From Aradus depressus (taxonomy: Eukaryota; Arthropoda; Insecta; Hemiptera; Aradidae), in the NCBI GenBank assembly GCA_963662175.1, contig OY759215.1, positions 29,018,066 to 29,082,065 of the forward strand: a stretch of DNA of 64,000 nt, given 5' to 3'. The notes beneath the pieces were generated by a model. It had not been told where the DNA came from and ran no database searches. It saw nothing but the letters and a program-made list of their open reading frames with translations. This document shows, piece after piece, positions 21,159 to 31,796 of the stretch (positions are counted from its first letter, which is position 1; each line of letters starts with the position of its first letter). The position numbers and the translations under genes are program-made.

Positions 21159-22462
21159 CAGAGTTGGGCAAAAATCAGCTATAGCTAATAGCTAAAAACT
21201 ATAGCTAAATTAGCTGTAGTTGTAATGGACTAATAGCTAAAGATCAGTTGTTATCTGTTTGCCCATAGTTGATTCTTGTAACTAAATTAGCTATTAGCTG
21301 AAATAAGTATCTTTACAACTACGAACTAATAGATAACATTGTTAATTGTTTTGCTTTTTGATATGTATGTAGGTACTTGAATTTCAAGGAAAATAAATAT
21401 TAACATTTTGCAGAAAACACATTTAAATTTTTAATATTAAATTTAAATATATACATACTTCAAAATAATATTTTGAAACTTAACCAAAAAATAAAATTAA
21501 AAAAAACTACTTTAATTATTAATATTGAAATATTTACAAATACTTAATCTTTTAAAAATTTAAGGAAAAAACTAAACTATTCTTATTCATTTTAAATAAA
21601 TTCATTGGCTTTTAATACCAATCGCATTTCAAAGTTTTTATCGCTAAAGAAAATAGTCTTTCCACTGGGGCCAAAGAGAGAAGAGGAGTGTTCATGAATA
21701 CCTTCTTGAGAGCTGGAAAAGCTTCCAAACTTTTGACATCAGTTAATGCGCAGCAAAAATAATTTGAAATTTCAATCTCCGCTTTACCTTCTCTATGATC
21801 AGTGACCGCTAGTTCTTCATTTACTACAAAATCAAAGAAAGCCATAAACGCAGGAGTTTTTTTCTCGTTCTCTATTTTCTGTAGCTTAAAACAATTAGCT
21901 GTTTATTTCAACTAAAAGCTAATTTAGTTGTAAAAATTAGCTGCATGTCAACACTTAATAGCTAAATTAACTGCATTTGTATCGCAACTAATTCTGTAAA
22001 TCGTATTAATTAAAAAGTGATTAAATGACAGATTTTTTAAAATAGAATTTCTCACGCTGAATAAAATGAAAACACTCTCAACTTGCCACCTCAAATTTTT
22101 ACGCAATATAAGCTTTTTACAAGCGAAAGAAATAACGAGTTATTTTTGAGTTAAATTTTTTCCCTCAACAATAATTGTTATTATGAGATGATCGTTATTC
22201 TTGACAAAGCTCAAAAAACACACGTAATGAGATAATTAGTTGTTAAGTTATTAGTTTAAATTGCCATGATAGCTATTTTCTATAGCTAAAAACAATTAGC
22301 TGTTCATTTCAACTAAAAGCTAATTTAGTTGTAAAAATTAGCTGCATGTCAACACTTAATAGCTAAATTAACTGCATTTGTATCGCAACTAATTCTGTTT
22401 AAGCTATTAGCTGTAGTTACACCTTAGCTAACTAAAAATTAGCTAGCTAATGCCCAACTCTG
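21159..22462 (-). mobile_element. hAT-type DNA transposon, deletion derivative
   Basis: Ends CAGAGTTGGGCA (21159) and its complement TGCCCAACTCTG (to 22462) are flanked by 8-bp direct repeats GTAACAGG and GCAACAGG (one mismatch). Subterminal regions are packed with TAGCTAATAGCTAA-like repeats on both sides, as hAT transposases bind. A transposase C-terminus remains (21612-21845, minus). A block of about 115 bp (21880-21997) is repeated directly at 22285-22400, so the element has an internal duplication around about 285 bp. Confidence 0.9.
21612..21845 (-). pseudogene. hAT transposase C-terminal dimerisation domain
   Basis: A 77-residue frame with FPALKKVFMNTPLLSLAPVE then RLFS, the hallmark of the hAT C-terminal domain (family: a P-x-S-APVERLFS motif). 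The N-terminal zinc-finger and the catalytic D/D/E parts are absent, so this is a remnant inside the bounded element 21159-22462. It falls short of the end of the family domain. Confidence 0.8.
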
Positions 22463-22559
22463 GCAACAGGATTGCACCGCGAACATTACACCTAGAGACA
22501 CAACAATCAAACACTGATTTTCACCAGTTTATTTTATTGTTTTAATCATTGCCTCTCTT

Positions 22560-22706
22560 TAACATTTAATATTTATTACTAGAGACCTCTTTTATTTTAT
22601 TTTTATTCTGTCTCTATTGGTCGATACTTGTACTCTTTTGACTATTTCTTATGTTATTATTCTTAGAGGATAAAAGTCCCAGAATAAAGATTATTTTTCA
22701 TTTCTG
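22560..22706 (+). repeat. LINE 3' tail fragment
   Basis: Shares GTTATTATYCTTAGAGGA, then AGTCCCAGAATAAAGATTAT and TTTTCATT, with 37540-37632. The AATAAA signal at the end fits a LINE 3' UTR. No coding remains. Confidence 0.5.
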
Positions 22707-22713
22707 ATACAAA

Positions 22714-22752
22714 CGGAGGGCGCCCGATAACTCAGAGTAGCGTGCTTGCTTT
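22714..22752 (+). repeat. SINE head fragment
   Basis: GAGGGCGCCCGATAACTCAG plus AGTAGCGTGCTTGC is the 5' end of the SINE family only. Confidence 0.55.
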
Positions 22753-22824
22753 AATTTTGTTATTTTAATTGAAAACCCCATAAGAACAACTACATAATAA
22801 CTTTCTTACTTACTTTCCCTGGCG

Positions 22825-23040
22825 CTACGGTCCTAGAACCTGGGCCTCCGCAACAATCTTCCGCCATTCTTCTCTATCCTCGGCCTGTCGTCTCCATCTT
22901 CTCACACCCATCGTTCTGAGGTCGTTCTCCACGTCCTCCAGCCAACGTAAGTGGGGTCTACCTCTTCTTCTATGTGCTCCCGGGTGTCCCTCCAGTATCC
23001 TCCTCGGCAATCTGTCTGGTTTCATCCTCTGTAAATGCTA
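22825..23040 (-). pseudogene. Non-LTR retrotransposon ORF C-terminus
   Basis: About 66 residues with MKPDRLPRRILEGHPG, RRRGRP, RWLEDVENDL, GWRRQ-like and DREEWRKIVAEA blocks, ending at a stop at 22825. This is the well-known C-terminal segment of a widespread insect LINE group, and it aligns with the end of 10109-10486. The frame is intact here but the rest of the element is missing. Confidence 0.8.
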
Positions 23041-23059
23041 CCTAAATAAGTCTCCTCGA

Positions 23060-23230
23060 AATTGGCCGAAGAGGTGGGGTTTAGAAGAGGGTGACAACTC
23101 AAAAACACTATAATCATCATATCGACACAAAATTTGGTATGAAGTTTCAAAACTTCCTACAAGTCAACTATTGTTTTTATAGCCAATTTGTGTAAGAGGG
23201 AGAGCACAAACTTAGTCTAAGCTATTCTTC
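23060..23230 (+). repeat. Modular CTTCCCC repeat fragment
   Basis: GGCCGAAGAGGTGGGG, then ATATCGACACAAAATTTGGT and AGGGAGAGCACAAACTTAGT, the 3' half of the family. Confidence 0.5.
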
Positions 23231-23445
23231 TCACGTATTTTTTACAATGATCGTATTAAAGTGAAGAAGAACATTTGGTAAGGCACAACGTGACTCTGTT
23301 CGCAATGGAGTTCTTCAAAGATTCATTAATTTTCATATTCGTAAATGGCTTGGTTTATAAACTTACTGAAACTCCCTTCTATCTCCTTTTGTTATGAAAT
23401 GAAGAACATTTTTCTTATTTTGCTCATTTTTACTTTTTTATACCT

Positions 23446-23511
23446 ATAGTATAAGTATAGTATAAGTATAGTATAACTATAGTATAAGTATAGTATAACT
23501 ATAGTATAAGG
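23446..23511. repeat. 11-bp tandem repeat
   Basis: About six units of TATAGTATAAG with C for the last G in some units. Confidence 0.9.
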
Positions 23512-23514
23512 GAG

Positions 23515-23960
23515 TTGGTTGGTTGGTTTATTTGGGGCGAACAACTGCTTTGGTTATTATCGCCCTACCTTGTTAAGTTCCTTGTCCTAACTGAGCCAGC
23601 GAACTCTTTATACTAATTACGAGAACAGCCATGATGGGATCCCACAGGGAGCCAGAAGGACCGGGGAAGGGCAAAGCACAGGACCCCGGGGCAACCAATG
23701 AACAGGCAGGCCAGGCCAGGGGACAAACCACAGCGACGCCGGGCCACTCTATCAAGTATATGTAAGCACTTAGCTTAATCGTGAAGATAACGGGGCTTGA
23801 AGATGAAGGTGTGCATGTGAGGAAAGCCGTCCACACCCTCCAAGTCCGGAACTGTTCCAGTCCAGAGACCCCGGCGGAGCTGCCCCAGGCCCCCCGACCC
23901 AGCCACCCGAGGGCCCCACGCAGGACCTCCCCTGGGCCCCCAGTGGGTCCGTATAAGAGA
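23515..23960. other. GC-rich island of unknown nature
   Basis: Composition is sharply different from both sides: runs such as CCCCAGGCCCCCCGACCCAG lie at 23883-23902. Open on plus (23781-23969) and minus (23573-23836, 23770-24024) with proline/glycine-rich translations, typical of GC-rich non-coding sequence. It begins GTTGGTTGGTTTATTTGGGG. I do not recognise it; transposon UTR or CpG-rich regulatory DNA are both possible. Confidence 0.35.
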
Positions 23961-23964
23961 GTAT

Positions 23965-24360
23965 TATAAACGTGCCAAAATCCAAGATCGAGTTTTTGCT
24001 CGACTTTTCACTTTTCAATACCATTATCGCTATGATGTCTGCGTATAATTGAAGAGAACTTAGATCTGATTAAATTCTGACGAAAATTGAAACGACCTTA
24101 ATTCGAAGCCTAAGTACATTTAACAAAATACCGCTTATTATTATGACAATCAAAAAATTTTTTTAGTAAAAGTTATTAGAAATACTAATAGGCACATTTT
24201 ATACAAAACATGATTATTCGCAGGTCGCCCGGTTTTTGAGATACATGCCAAAAACCGACCTAGCATGTTTTAAAAAACATATTTTTAAACGTTCCGTTGA
24301 CTTACCCGAAAATTGTTAGTCCTATCGAAAAATTGTGATGATTGTAAACGTATGATAAAA
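23965..24360 (+). repeat. Old dispersed repeat, copy 2
   Basis: Begins CCAAAATCCAAGATCGAGTT. Shares with 61915-62320 the TAAAAGT...CACATTTTAT block, the TTTTTGAGATACATGCC block, and GTTAGTCCTATCGAAAAAT. No coding. Confidence 0.55.
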
Positions 24361-24370
24361 CTTAACATTT

Positions 24371-24850
24371 TTACTTCCCCAGCTGTAAAATGTATGGAGG
24401 AAGTTATGTAATCGTTCGAAAATTCGATGCGGTTTTCAAAAAATTTCATGTTTTCCTACCTCTAAATTCCAAAAATGAAAAAAAAGACTAAGGCTGTCTC
24501 TCTGTGAGTCTTCTTTCTGTCTGTCTGTGAACACGACAACTCGACATTTTAAATGTGAATTCAGAACCCTCTAACGACCACAACTATTGTTTTTCAGCCA
24601 AATCGCCCAGAGGGGAAGGAGGGATTAGGGGAGAGGTTTAATTGAGAGAGAGAGATTTCATATTTAAAGTCGAAACCCAATGAGAACATTAATTGTCAAA
24701 CTTCATCATTGTATTATGAGGATTTAGGAGGCCCTACCTATGTAAGTCAATTGTTGAATATTAGCGCGGTCGACTGGTTTTGGAGAGGGAACAAAAGGTT
24801 AGTTGATTAATACGTTGTGGGGAAGTAAATTGCCAGTGATTCACCGACGA
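24371..24850 (+). repeat. Modular CTTCCCC repeat, near complete
   Basis: Starts CTTCCCCAGCTGTAAAATG, then GGAAGTTATGTAATCG and the CTGTCTGTCTGTGAACACGA leader. It has shortened modules (a GAGAGAGAG insertion near 24643), the GGTCGACTGGTTTTGG block, and the end GATTCACCGACGAC. Confidence 0.7.
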
Positions 24851-24851
24851 C

Positions 24852-25385
24852 TTGAATAATTTCGAAACCAAATATATTTTATTTTTCCTTGGAAAAAGAA
24901 CATTATTGTTTTGGCCAAATGTTATGAGGATACAATACGCATGTCCAAGACGGGAGAGAGATATCTTCAACGTTCCTACAATGAGCTTAAAAAAGAACTA
25001 CAAAAAACGCCTGTTTCCTTTTCCTTCAGGTTATGATTTTGTAAGGCCGCCAATCGTAGACCCTTGTTTATCTCTGTCGGATATCTCATTGTTTTTATAT
25101 GCTTCATTTGGTCAAAAACCACTGGTTAAAAGATGTTTTTTTTTTTGGAAAACCAGACTTCCTGGTCTGTCACATCTCTGTCTTTCCAAAAGTCAGACAT
25201 TCAAAGAAATCGTACCAATGGAAGGGACAAAAGAATATAACCAGGGTAAAGATGTTTTTGGGGAGTTGGGATTTGAGATGAAAAAATGTGATGTAGCAAC
25301 AACAAAATTTTCTCACTCCTTTTTTACAGACTACTCTCTAGTATCTCTAACCTGGCTTATAAGGATGTCACGTGAGATACTTTAA
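24852..25385 (+). CDS. Unassigned open frame, 177 codons
   Basis: The longest ATG frame in the window outside transposons. It begins right after the modular repeat and ends with TAA at 25383-25385. The translation is rich in F, K and L, with no domain, signal peptide or repeated motif I recognise. No clear promoter or splice sites. It may be a chance opening, or part of an unrecognised element. Low confidence as a gene. Confidence 0.2.
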   Translation: MNNFETKYILFFLGKRTLLFWPNVMRIQYACPRRERDIFNVPTMSLKKNYKKRLFPFPSGYDFVRPPIVDPCLSLSDISLFLYASFGQKPLVKRCFFFWKTRLPGLSHLCLSKSQTFKEIVPMEGTKEYNQGKDVFGELGFEMKKCDVATTKFSHSFFTDYSLVSLTWLIRMSREIL

Positions 25386-25387
25386 TA

Positions 25388-26540
25388 ATATCTGATGAAT
25401 ATAATATATATATATATATATATCAGATATAATATCTGAAGAGCTAGCACTCAAAATGAGTTAAGTGTACTATGATGATCTCCCAAGCCAACTGCGCCGC
25501 TCTGTGAAGAAGTTGGGAGCTCAGAACTCTAATACTTTCGGAATTATAAAGATGTGGGTTTCTTGGTAAGTATCTCGTAAAATTGTGTATGTTCTAGGTT
25601 AAATCAACTTAATCTACTTTTTTGAGGAATCATTTGCGAGATAACTGCATTTAACCATTTATTCACTATTGCAGACAATTCCAAGTGAAGAGAGTGTTTT
25701 CGGTTAAATCAACTTGCTCAACTTTAGAGAGGCATCATTCACGTATATTTCAAAAAGTATGGTTAATAATTAGATTAGTGTGTATAAAAATTAGGTAAAT
25801 GTGGGCAATAATTAGGTAAGTAATGGGGAATGATTAGGTAACTAAGGGAAAATCTAAGAAAGGATTAACAATATTCATTTTCATTCCCTCCTACAGATTT
25901 AGAAGGTATATGATTAATAATGATGCAAACATAATTTATTTATTCCAAAAACTGGATTTACACGATTAATGCAAAAGTAAAAAAGTGCTGCCCTGAAAAG
26001 TTACAAATTTAGACTTACCAATTTATTCCCTGTGACAACAGATATTTACATCAAGCAAATGATTGAATCTATGATCCGTTTTATCCAGTTTATTCTAAGA
26101 ATTTAGATTAAATATAGCCAGCTCACCCCACTATGATGGTGCTCAAACGAGGTGACATTCCTTTGTGGTTATCCATGTCAGGTAGTTAACGGTGTGCGCA
26201 AACATTTCATAAATTCATGCTCATGAAGTAGAAAGCCTGTGATTCGCCTACAACTTTTTTTTACGTTCTCGAGTAAGATTAAAATTTTAATTTTCTCTGT
26301 AGGTAGAAATAACCTCTCTATTGTTGTTTAATTAAAATGTTATATTTAAAGAATTGGTTTATTTATGTTTGTTGATTAAATTTTGTGGTTTTACCTTGTT
26401 GTTTTATTTTACCTTTTTTTTACAACACACAAATAAAACAATTTTCATGTTACCTAATTCTTTTTATAAGGTGTCCTTTATTGCCTGACACTTTGTGTAC
26501 ATTGGCGAGAAATGTTTGTATGTTTGACCTTATGTAAAGT
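25388..26540. other. AT-rich interval with one possible exon
   Basis: An AT microsatellite palindrome lies at 25386-25438. 25466-25565 is an open, less AT-rich block (reading YYDDLPSQLRRSVKKLG) followed by a strong donor GTAAGTAT at 25566 and, 109 bp later, an acceptor-like TTGCAG ending at 25674. Splicing these would create a stop at the junction, so the exon reading is weak. The rest shows nothing. Confidence 0.25.
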
Positions 26541-26543
26541 TAG

Positions 26544-26835
26544 TTATTACGACTCATGCCCGGGCTTTAATTACGAGGTCTTATTGCCTATTACCAGAGC
26601 GCTGCTTCGTCTGTCTGGTGGTCATGAGCCCCACTCGACTGTGGGGGTCATAAATTTAGCCAACCTAGTTTTATTCACATAACGTAGGGGTCTTTAACGA
26701 GTGCCTGAAATCGCATTGGCTCGGGACCATCGCTTAACGTCCCATCCGAAGCGTTCATTGTTTTTATACATCCCAGAAGAAAAAACTAAGGGCCTCGAAC
26801 GGATTTTGAACCCGCGATTTTGAGCTCAGTAAGTC
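26544..26835 (-). repeat. SINE copy, near full length
   Basis: Minus orientation. The 3' end GACTCATGCCCGGGCTTTAA is at the left; the body is complete through CTCGTTAAAGA complement. The head with a decayed B box (TTCGAACG-like complement near 26797) ends at GAGCTCAG complement. Confidence 0.8.
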
Positions 26836-26839
26836 ATGT

Positions 26840-27715
26840 ATGTACTGTCGAAAAATTGTCTAGAAATCGCATAAGACATTATGAGAAAAAGTTAAAGTTC
26901 TCCTGGCAACGCCGGATAACACAACTACACTTCAATAAAGCTGTAATCATTGTATTAGTATTGAGTGAATCATTACTCCTAAGTTTACTACATGGAAGAA
27001 AACTGAAAATAAGCTGCTTGATACCCTCAAAAGGACATAAAAGCACAAACGTTTTTATGAATGCGCGGATTTTAAGAACTGTTTTTGATTTTCTGGAAAT
27101 TTGTAATTTTCATACATTTGTTTCGACGATCAGTGTATTTTAACGTGTATATTCGATTAGCCCAAGCACATTAGCCCGTGATGGATACTTCCACCACATT
27201 GATTCTAAAACAAAATCTAAAATTGTTGAAAAATCAGTGTGAACCTGATGGATACAAAAGTGAAGGTTGATATTGTCAAATGGAAGACAAATTCTTTTCC
27301 GTTCATTTGGCACAAGGTCATTATCATTCCTTCCAAATTCCACCCTCCAGAGTTCCCCCTTCTTCATCAGCAGAAAGACGCTACCCCCTGGGATTCCACA
27401 TGGGAGATGTCCTGTAGTTTGAACAGACAGCTCTTCAGCCCGCTTGCGCATTCTTTCTCAGACACCCGCATTTTTCCCATCAAGAAGGAGGAGGGTTCCA
27501 TCGTCATTGTATTGAACGGAGCCGGTCTTATCAACCTTCCCTATGATGGGCACATTGTACAGAAGAGCAGCTTCACATCAACCAACAGAAAGGGCTGGGC
27601 CAAGGGAAGAAAGAAATTCGGAGCAAATGAGGATTCAGTCCTGAATATGCCGTCTAGAGATGGAAATGTGTCTCGACTGATTCTAGCAGGAAGGTTCTTA
27701 TTTACGTAATCGTAC
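26840..27715 (+). other. Apparently unique interval with unassigned ORF 27239-27709
   Basis: 27239-27709 is a 156-codon ATG frame. 26820-27143 is another of 107 codons. 27140-27451 is open on minus. The segment 27170-27710 is less AT-rich than its flanks and shows no family repeat, so it could include real coding sequence, but no motif is recognised and no splice structure is evident. Treat as unknown. Confidence 0.2.
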
Positions 27716-27717
27716 TG

Positions 27718-27796
27718 AAGCGCCGGTGGCTCAGTGATAGCGTGCTTGTCTACTGAGCTCAAGATCCTCGGATTTGAAACACGATTGAGGCCCTTC
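27718..27796 (+). repeat. SINE head, first of a head-to-head pair
   Basis: GCGCCGGTGGCTCAGTGATA A box, GCTTGTCTACTGAGCTCAAG, decayed B box, ending GAGGCCCTT. Truncated here. Confidence 0.75.
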
Positions 27797-27828
27797 CTCC
27801 CCAGCTATACGAAGAACTGTTGATCTGG

Positions 27829-28018
27829 TTATTGTGACTCATGCCCGGGTCATATAGCCTAATACCAGAGTGCTCTTTCGTCACTCTGGTGGACATTTTA
27901 CTCACCTAGGGTCTTTAACGAGTACATGACATCGCACAGGCTCGGGACAATCACTTTACGTCCCATCCGAAGAACTCAGTAAGCAAGTACGCAAAACACT
28001 GAGCTCCCGGTGCCCTGT
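27829..28018 (-). repeat. SINE copy, opposed to the previous
   Basis: Minus orientation from GACTCATGCCCGGGTCAT through the hairpin (ACCAGAGTGC...TCACTCTGGT) to GAGCTCCCGGTGCCCTG. The B-box region is deleted. Confidence 0.75.
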
Positions 28019-28435
28019 GAACACGATAACTCCCGATATAATTAATGTATCGACACAAAATTTGATGTGTAAATTCAAAACTCTCAAAGGGCGACACCTA
28101 TTGATTTTCAGACATATCAGCCAAAGGGGAGAGGGGAATTAGGGGAAAGGCTTAAGCAAAAACTCTATTATCTGCCGTTGTAATGAATGTATTGACACGA
28201 AATTTCATATGTAAAATCAAATATCAGAGTGGGCTCAACTAAAAAATCCCAGTAACTGCCGATTTAATGAATGTATCGACAGAAAAAAATTTATATTTAA
28301 ATTCAAAACCCCTGAGGATAGCACCTATTCATTTTCCGCGAAAGCGGTCAAAGGGAAAGGGGGAGTCGTCTGTTACTGTCGATGTAATGTAAGTAGAGAC
28401 ACACAATTTAGTGTGAGGATTCAGAAGCCTTTTCT
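28018..28435 (+). repeat. Modular CTTCCCC repeat fragment
   Basis: TGAACACGATAACTCCCG leader, then three modules with CGACACAAAATTTGATGT, CTGCCGTTGTAATGAATG and ACTGTCGATGTAATGTAA. No 3' end block. Confidence 0.65.
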
Positions 28436-28619
28436 TTCATTGCATGAAATGAATTAAGAGAGAGAATTTTTAATAAAAATCTACGAAATACTACGAATAA
28501 TATTATATATATATATATATTATATTTATATTATTATATATATTAAAATATTATCATATATATTATATGATAGGAAGATGGCAGATGTAGTGAGAATGAT
28601 TATTTCACAAGTTCCAAGA

Positions 28620-28975
28620 TAAAATAGTCTGACCTTTCACATATTTTATTATTTTATGCTAGCCGGCTTTCGAAGTTGATCTCTTCATCAGGCAGTCTGG
28701 TAAAACAAGTTTAAAAAAAATTATTTAAAATTTACAAAAGTGTTCATATAAGAGGTTGTTATTCAAATGGGAACTGGAATAAAATATCCCTTCCAAAAAT
28801 TTTAAAATTGTTAATTTTTTTGAATAGTTTTATATATTTTTTATTTATAGGAGAATTTTATCTTATCTATTCTATTTAAAAAAATATGTTTTTAAAGTGT
28901 GCTGCGTGATGATGAAAGCCGGCTAGCTTAAAATAATAAAATTTTTGAGAGGTCAGACTACATTTTTATTAGACT
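28620..28975. repeat. Short element bounded by inverted hammerhead-like ends
   Basis: 28621-28696 (minus) and 28908-28970 (plus) are inverted relatives: each carries GAAAGCCGGCTAGC, then TAAAATAATAAAAT and a GAGAGGTCAGAC-like block. The about 200 bp between is AT-rich with no ORF. The arrangement resembles the fold-back at 1153-1339 with a longer spacer. Confidence 0.55.
28654..28696 (-). ncRNA. Hammerhead-ribozyme-like motif
   Basis: On minus: CTGC, core CTGATGA (28691 down to 28685), A in place of the extra U, short stem II with loop ATCAA, GAAA, palindromic stem III AGCCGGCT, then A as nucleotide 17 (cleavable) and GCATAA, which pairs 3 bp with TGC upstream of the core. The first stem II pair is A-C, so stem II is weak. 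Confidence 0.5.
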
Positions 28976-28989
28976 TGTTTATAATCTGT

Positions 28990-29205
28990 GAATATTACAA
29001 CTCCCGATTGAATTAATATACCGATATGAAATTGTATAAGTGTATCCAGAACCCTATAAGGACGACCTATTGATTTTCAGCCACATCGGCCTTAGGGAAA
29101 GGGAATATTAGGGGGGCTCAACTCCTATAGTAAATGTCAATATAACGAATGAATCAATAAAACTTAGTTTATTAATTCAAGGTGAGGAAATAAACTTACG
29201 ACCTT
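28990..29205 (+). repeat. Modular CTTCCCC repeat fragment
   Basis: AACTCCCGATTGAATTAATA, ACCTATTGATTTTCAGCC, GGCTCAACTC blocks, and a decayed end near the poly-T at 29208-29220. Confidence 0.5.
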
Positions 29206-29219
29206 TTTTTTTTTTTTTT

Positions 29220-29450
29220 AACATTTTTCACAACTATCTCTAGGAGCTTTCTAGTGAAGAACAATGAGATGACCATATAGAGTTCAATAAATCGGATAAT
29301 GAGGATGGTGAGGTGAGGCGAGTTAAGAAGACATATATCTCCATTATACGGTTATCGTCAGGAACCGTTATCCGATCTTATCTGCTACCTCCGATAACAG
29401 TCTCCTCAAAGACACTCACCTCGCCCTCAACCTACTCACTCCACGGGGCA
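29220..29450. other. No recognisable feature
   Basis: Unnamed sequence; GGTGAGGTGAGGCGAG and TATCCGAT words recur loosely. No ORF. Confidence 0.3.
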
Positions 29451-29452
29451 CC

Positions 29453-29545
29453 GGTAGCTCTGTGCTAGCTTATTGAGCTCCAGATCGCGGGTTCATTAAG
29501 TGATGGTCCCTGAGTACTCAAAGAAAAATAAGGGTAGGCAAATTT
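29453..29545 (+). repeat. SINE fragment, interrupted
   Basis: GGGCACCGGTAGCTCTGTGC head, deletion, then GATGGTCCCTGAGTACTC and AAGGGTAGGCAAATTTAG. Confidence 0.7.
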
Positions 29546-29699
29546 AGAGAAAATAAAGTGCGCTTCCATAAATAAAACCTTGACTCTTTTGCCTTCAAGA
29601 CGGTTTATGTGCAATACTTTTATTAGGACAAAACATTCAAAGTTTGTAAAAGGTGACATGAAATATAATTATATATAAATTACCATTGTTAGTAAGTTT

Positions 29700-29818
29700 T
29701 TTTGACTCATGCCCGGGTTTTGAGTATGAGATCTACCCATATCGCGTACTATCAGAGCGCTCTTTGTCGCTCTGGTGGACATGAGCCCAACTCTACTATG
29801 GGAGTCCCTAAATATTTA
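29700..29818 (-). repeat. SINE 3' part, opposed orientation
   Basis: GACTCATGCCCGGGTTTTGA, the CAGAGCGCTC...GCTCTGGTGG hairpin, and CTCTACTATGGGAGTCC on minus. With 29453-29545 it forms a second convergent SINE pair. Confidence 0.75.
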
Positions 29819-29819
29819 A

Positions 29820-30685
29820 ATGTATAACAACTTTTTTTTTATTATTTTTTTTTTTAATAATAGAAGATACATGAATATCAAAATCCTAATACAATTTAAT
29901 AATACGTTTTATTAAACAGGTATTGATTAATAACCATAGTTTTTTGTAGTTAGGGAAATCAATCTAAGAGACCCTATAACTCTGTGCACTTTGTTTCTAC
30001 TTAAAATTTAGTAAACAATTTCTACATAGAATCAACAGTTTTTGCATAAATCAAGCAAACGTCTGAAAAATGACATGCGAGAGAAAGACAGTGAACCGCT
30101 CAACTGATCTTGCTGAAATTTTGATATAATGCATTGTCACTGAAATGAGGTACATGTACCAAGTGTCAGCCTCCCTAATTAATGCAAGGTATACAAAATG
30201 TGCATTGAGTGTGAATTTAACGTCTTTCAATTTTTTTCATGGACTAGTTAAAGAAAAACTGTGGATTCATTACCATTATATATTACCATACTCATTACCA
30301 TACATCAAGCTGGTCACATCCAGCTAAAGCCAAAAAAAAATCCCCCCTCCCCTCCTCAGTCAACCATGTACAATGAAAAAGGTGGAAATCCAGAGACGTG
30401 AAAAGAAAAAGATTTACTCTTCTTGCGCCAACTAATTAAAAATGTAATGAAAAAGTTCTCATTAACGTAATTAAATTGAAGTTCATTTCAAAGAATTTTC
30501 CACAAATTTTCTTTAATAAATAGTAATTAAATGTAAGACATAAATATTTAGCACCTTTTTCCTTTTTATAAAAAAAATAATGAATGTAAATTATTTGTAT
30601 TAAATTCAGCGAATATAGTTCCAAGTTACATTTTCAAGAGCGGGGTGGTAAGATGTACCAGAAAGAAGTTTGGATATATAAATCA
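29820..30685. other. AT-rich, no gene recognised
   Basis: Poly-T stretches and short ORFs (30145-30327 plus, 30436-30624 minus) without motifs. Confidence 0.3.
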
Positions 30686-30689
30686 ATAG

Positions 30690-30966
30690 AGCAGAACAGA
30701 GATGATGGTAGAGTGCTTGCAAACTGAGCTCAAGATCGAGGGTTCGAACCCCGGCTGAGGCCTTTTATCTGGGAAGTAAAAGGCACTGTGAGCATGCCAC
30801 TTTTCGGATGGAACGTTAAGCGAAATTCCCCCACTGAGAGTAGGCAAAATTTAGGACTTCCAATGTAGAGTCGGTCTCATGTCCACCAGAGCTATGGAAG
30901 AGCGCTCTGGTAGTGGACGATATGACCTCGTAGTTAAAGCCCGGGCATGAATCACAATAACCAACT
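30690..30966 (+). repeat. SINE copy
   Basis: Body nearly complete with an intact B box GGTTCGAACCCCGG. The A box is damaged. Ends GCCCGGGCATGAATCACAAT. Confidence 0.85.
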
Positions 30967-30999
30967 AGAAGTCACTATGTAAGTGAAGTATTGAGTTTT

Positions 31000-31080
31000 G
31001 ATGGGAGAGCGAAAACGTAATTGATTAAATCGTGCTGGGGTAGTAGATAGCCGGTAATTCACCGACGACTTATTTAAGGC
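31000..31080 (+). repeat. Modular CTTCCCC repeat 3' end
   Basis: GGGAGAGCGAAAACGTAATT, GTGCTGGGGTAGTAG and AATTCACCGACGAC blocks only. Confidence 0.55.
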
Positions 31081-31529
31081 TGTTGTACATGTCTTACATA
31101 TATTTTAGAGTATTATATACATACTATAGTGTATATAATACATACTAGTATATAATACACAATAGTGTATATAAGACGATGTAGGAGTCTTGACAGTGTT
31201 TTACATACATAGGCGTAGATTCCATGGAGACAGTGGGGGCCATCGCCTCCACAACTCTGAGGTCATGAGGGCAAGAGTATCGTTTCGCCCCCACAATAAT
31301 CTTATGAAAATTTTATTTATTTATTACTCCTTTGAAGCCTATTAAGGCTTATTGTAGAGAGTTGGGGAACAATTTGAATATACATTCGATATAGGTAATA
31401 ATAAAGTAAGAATTTCACAACTTAATAAATTTCTGAATATCTAAATATTATAATAAATGCGCACATTTACTTATATATGCAAAACAGAAAAATATATAAT
31501 TTTTTATACATACATACATACCACATATA

Positions 31530-31796
31530 CATATGAAGAACACGGGGAAAGAACCAGGTTTGTCACTTTTTTCTCGAATGTGAGATATCGCCACTACAGT
31601 ATTAGTATATTAAACATATTTCACGATCCACCATCGTTATGGGCTTCAAAAAGACGGTTTGTCACTACGAAAACGGAAGCTGAAAATATGACGTGCGGGA
31701 AATTGATACGATACGGACTTTCAAACATTAAATTTCAGTTTTCTCAATTTCAACATCTGATGACAAACCTGGTTCTTTGCCCGTGCTCTTCATATG
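31530..31796. repeat. MITE with 36-bp inverted ends
   Basis: 31530-31565 and 31761-31796 are inverted copies with 2 mismatches (CATATGAAGARCACGGG...). The centre is unrelated. The plus ORF 31457-31813 spans it and is not a credible gene. Confidence 0.8.
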
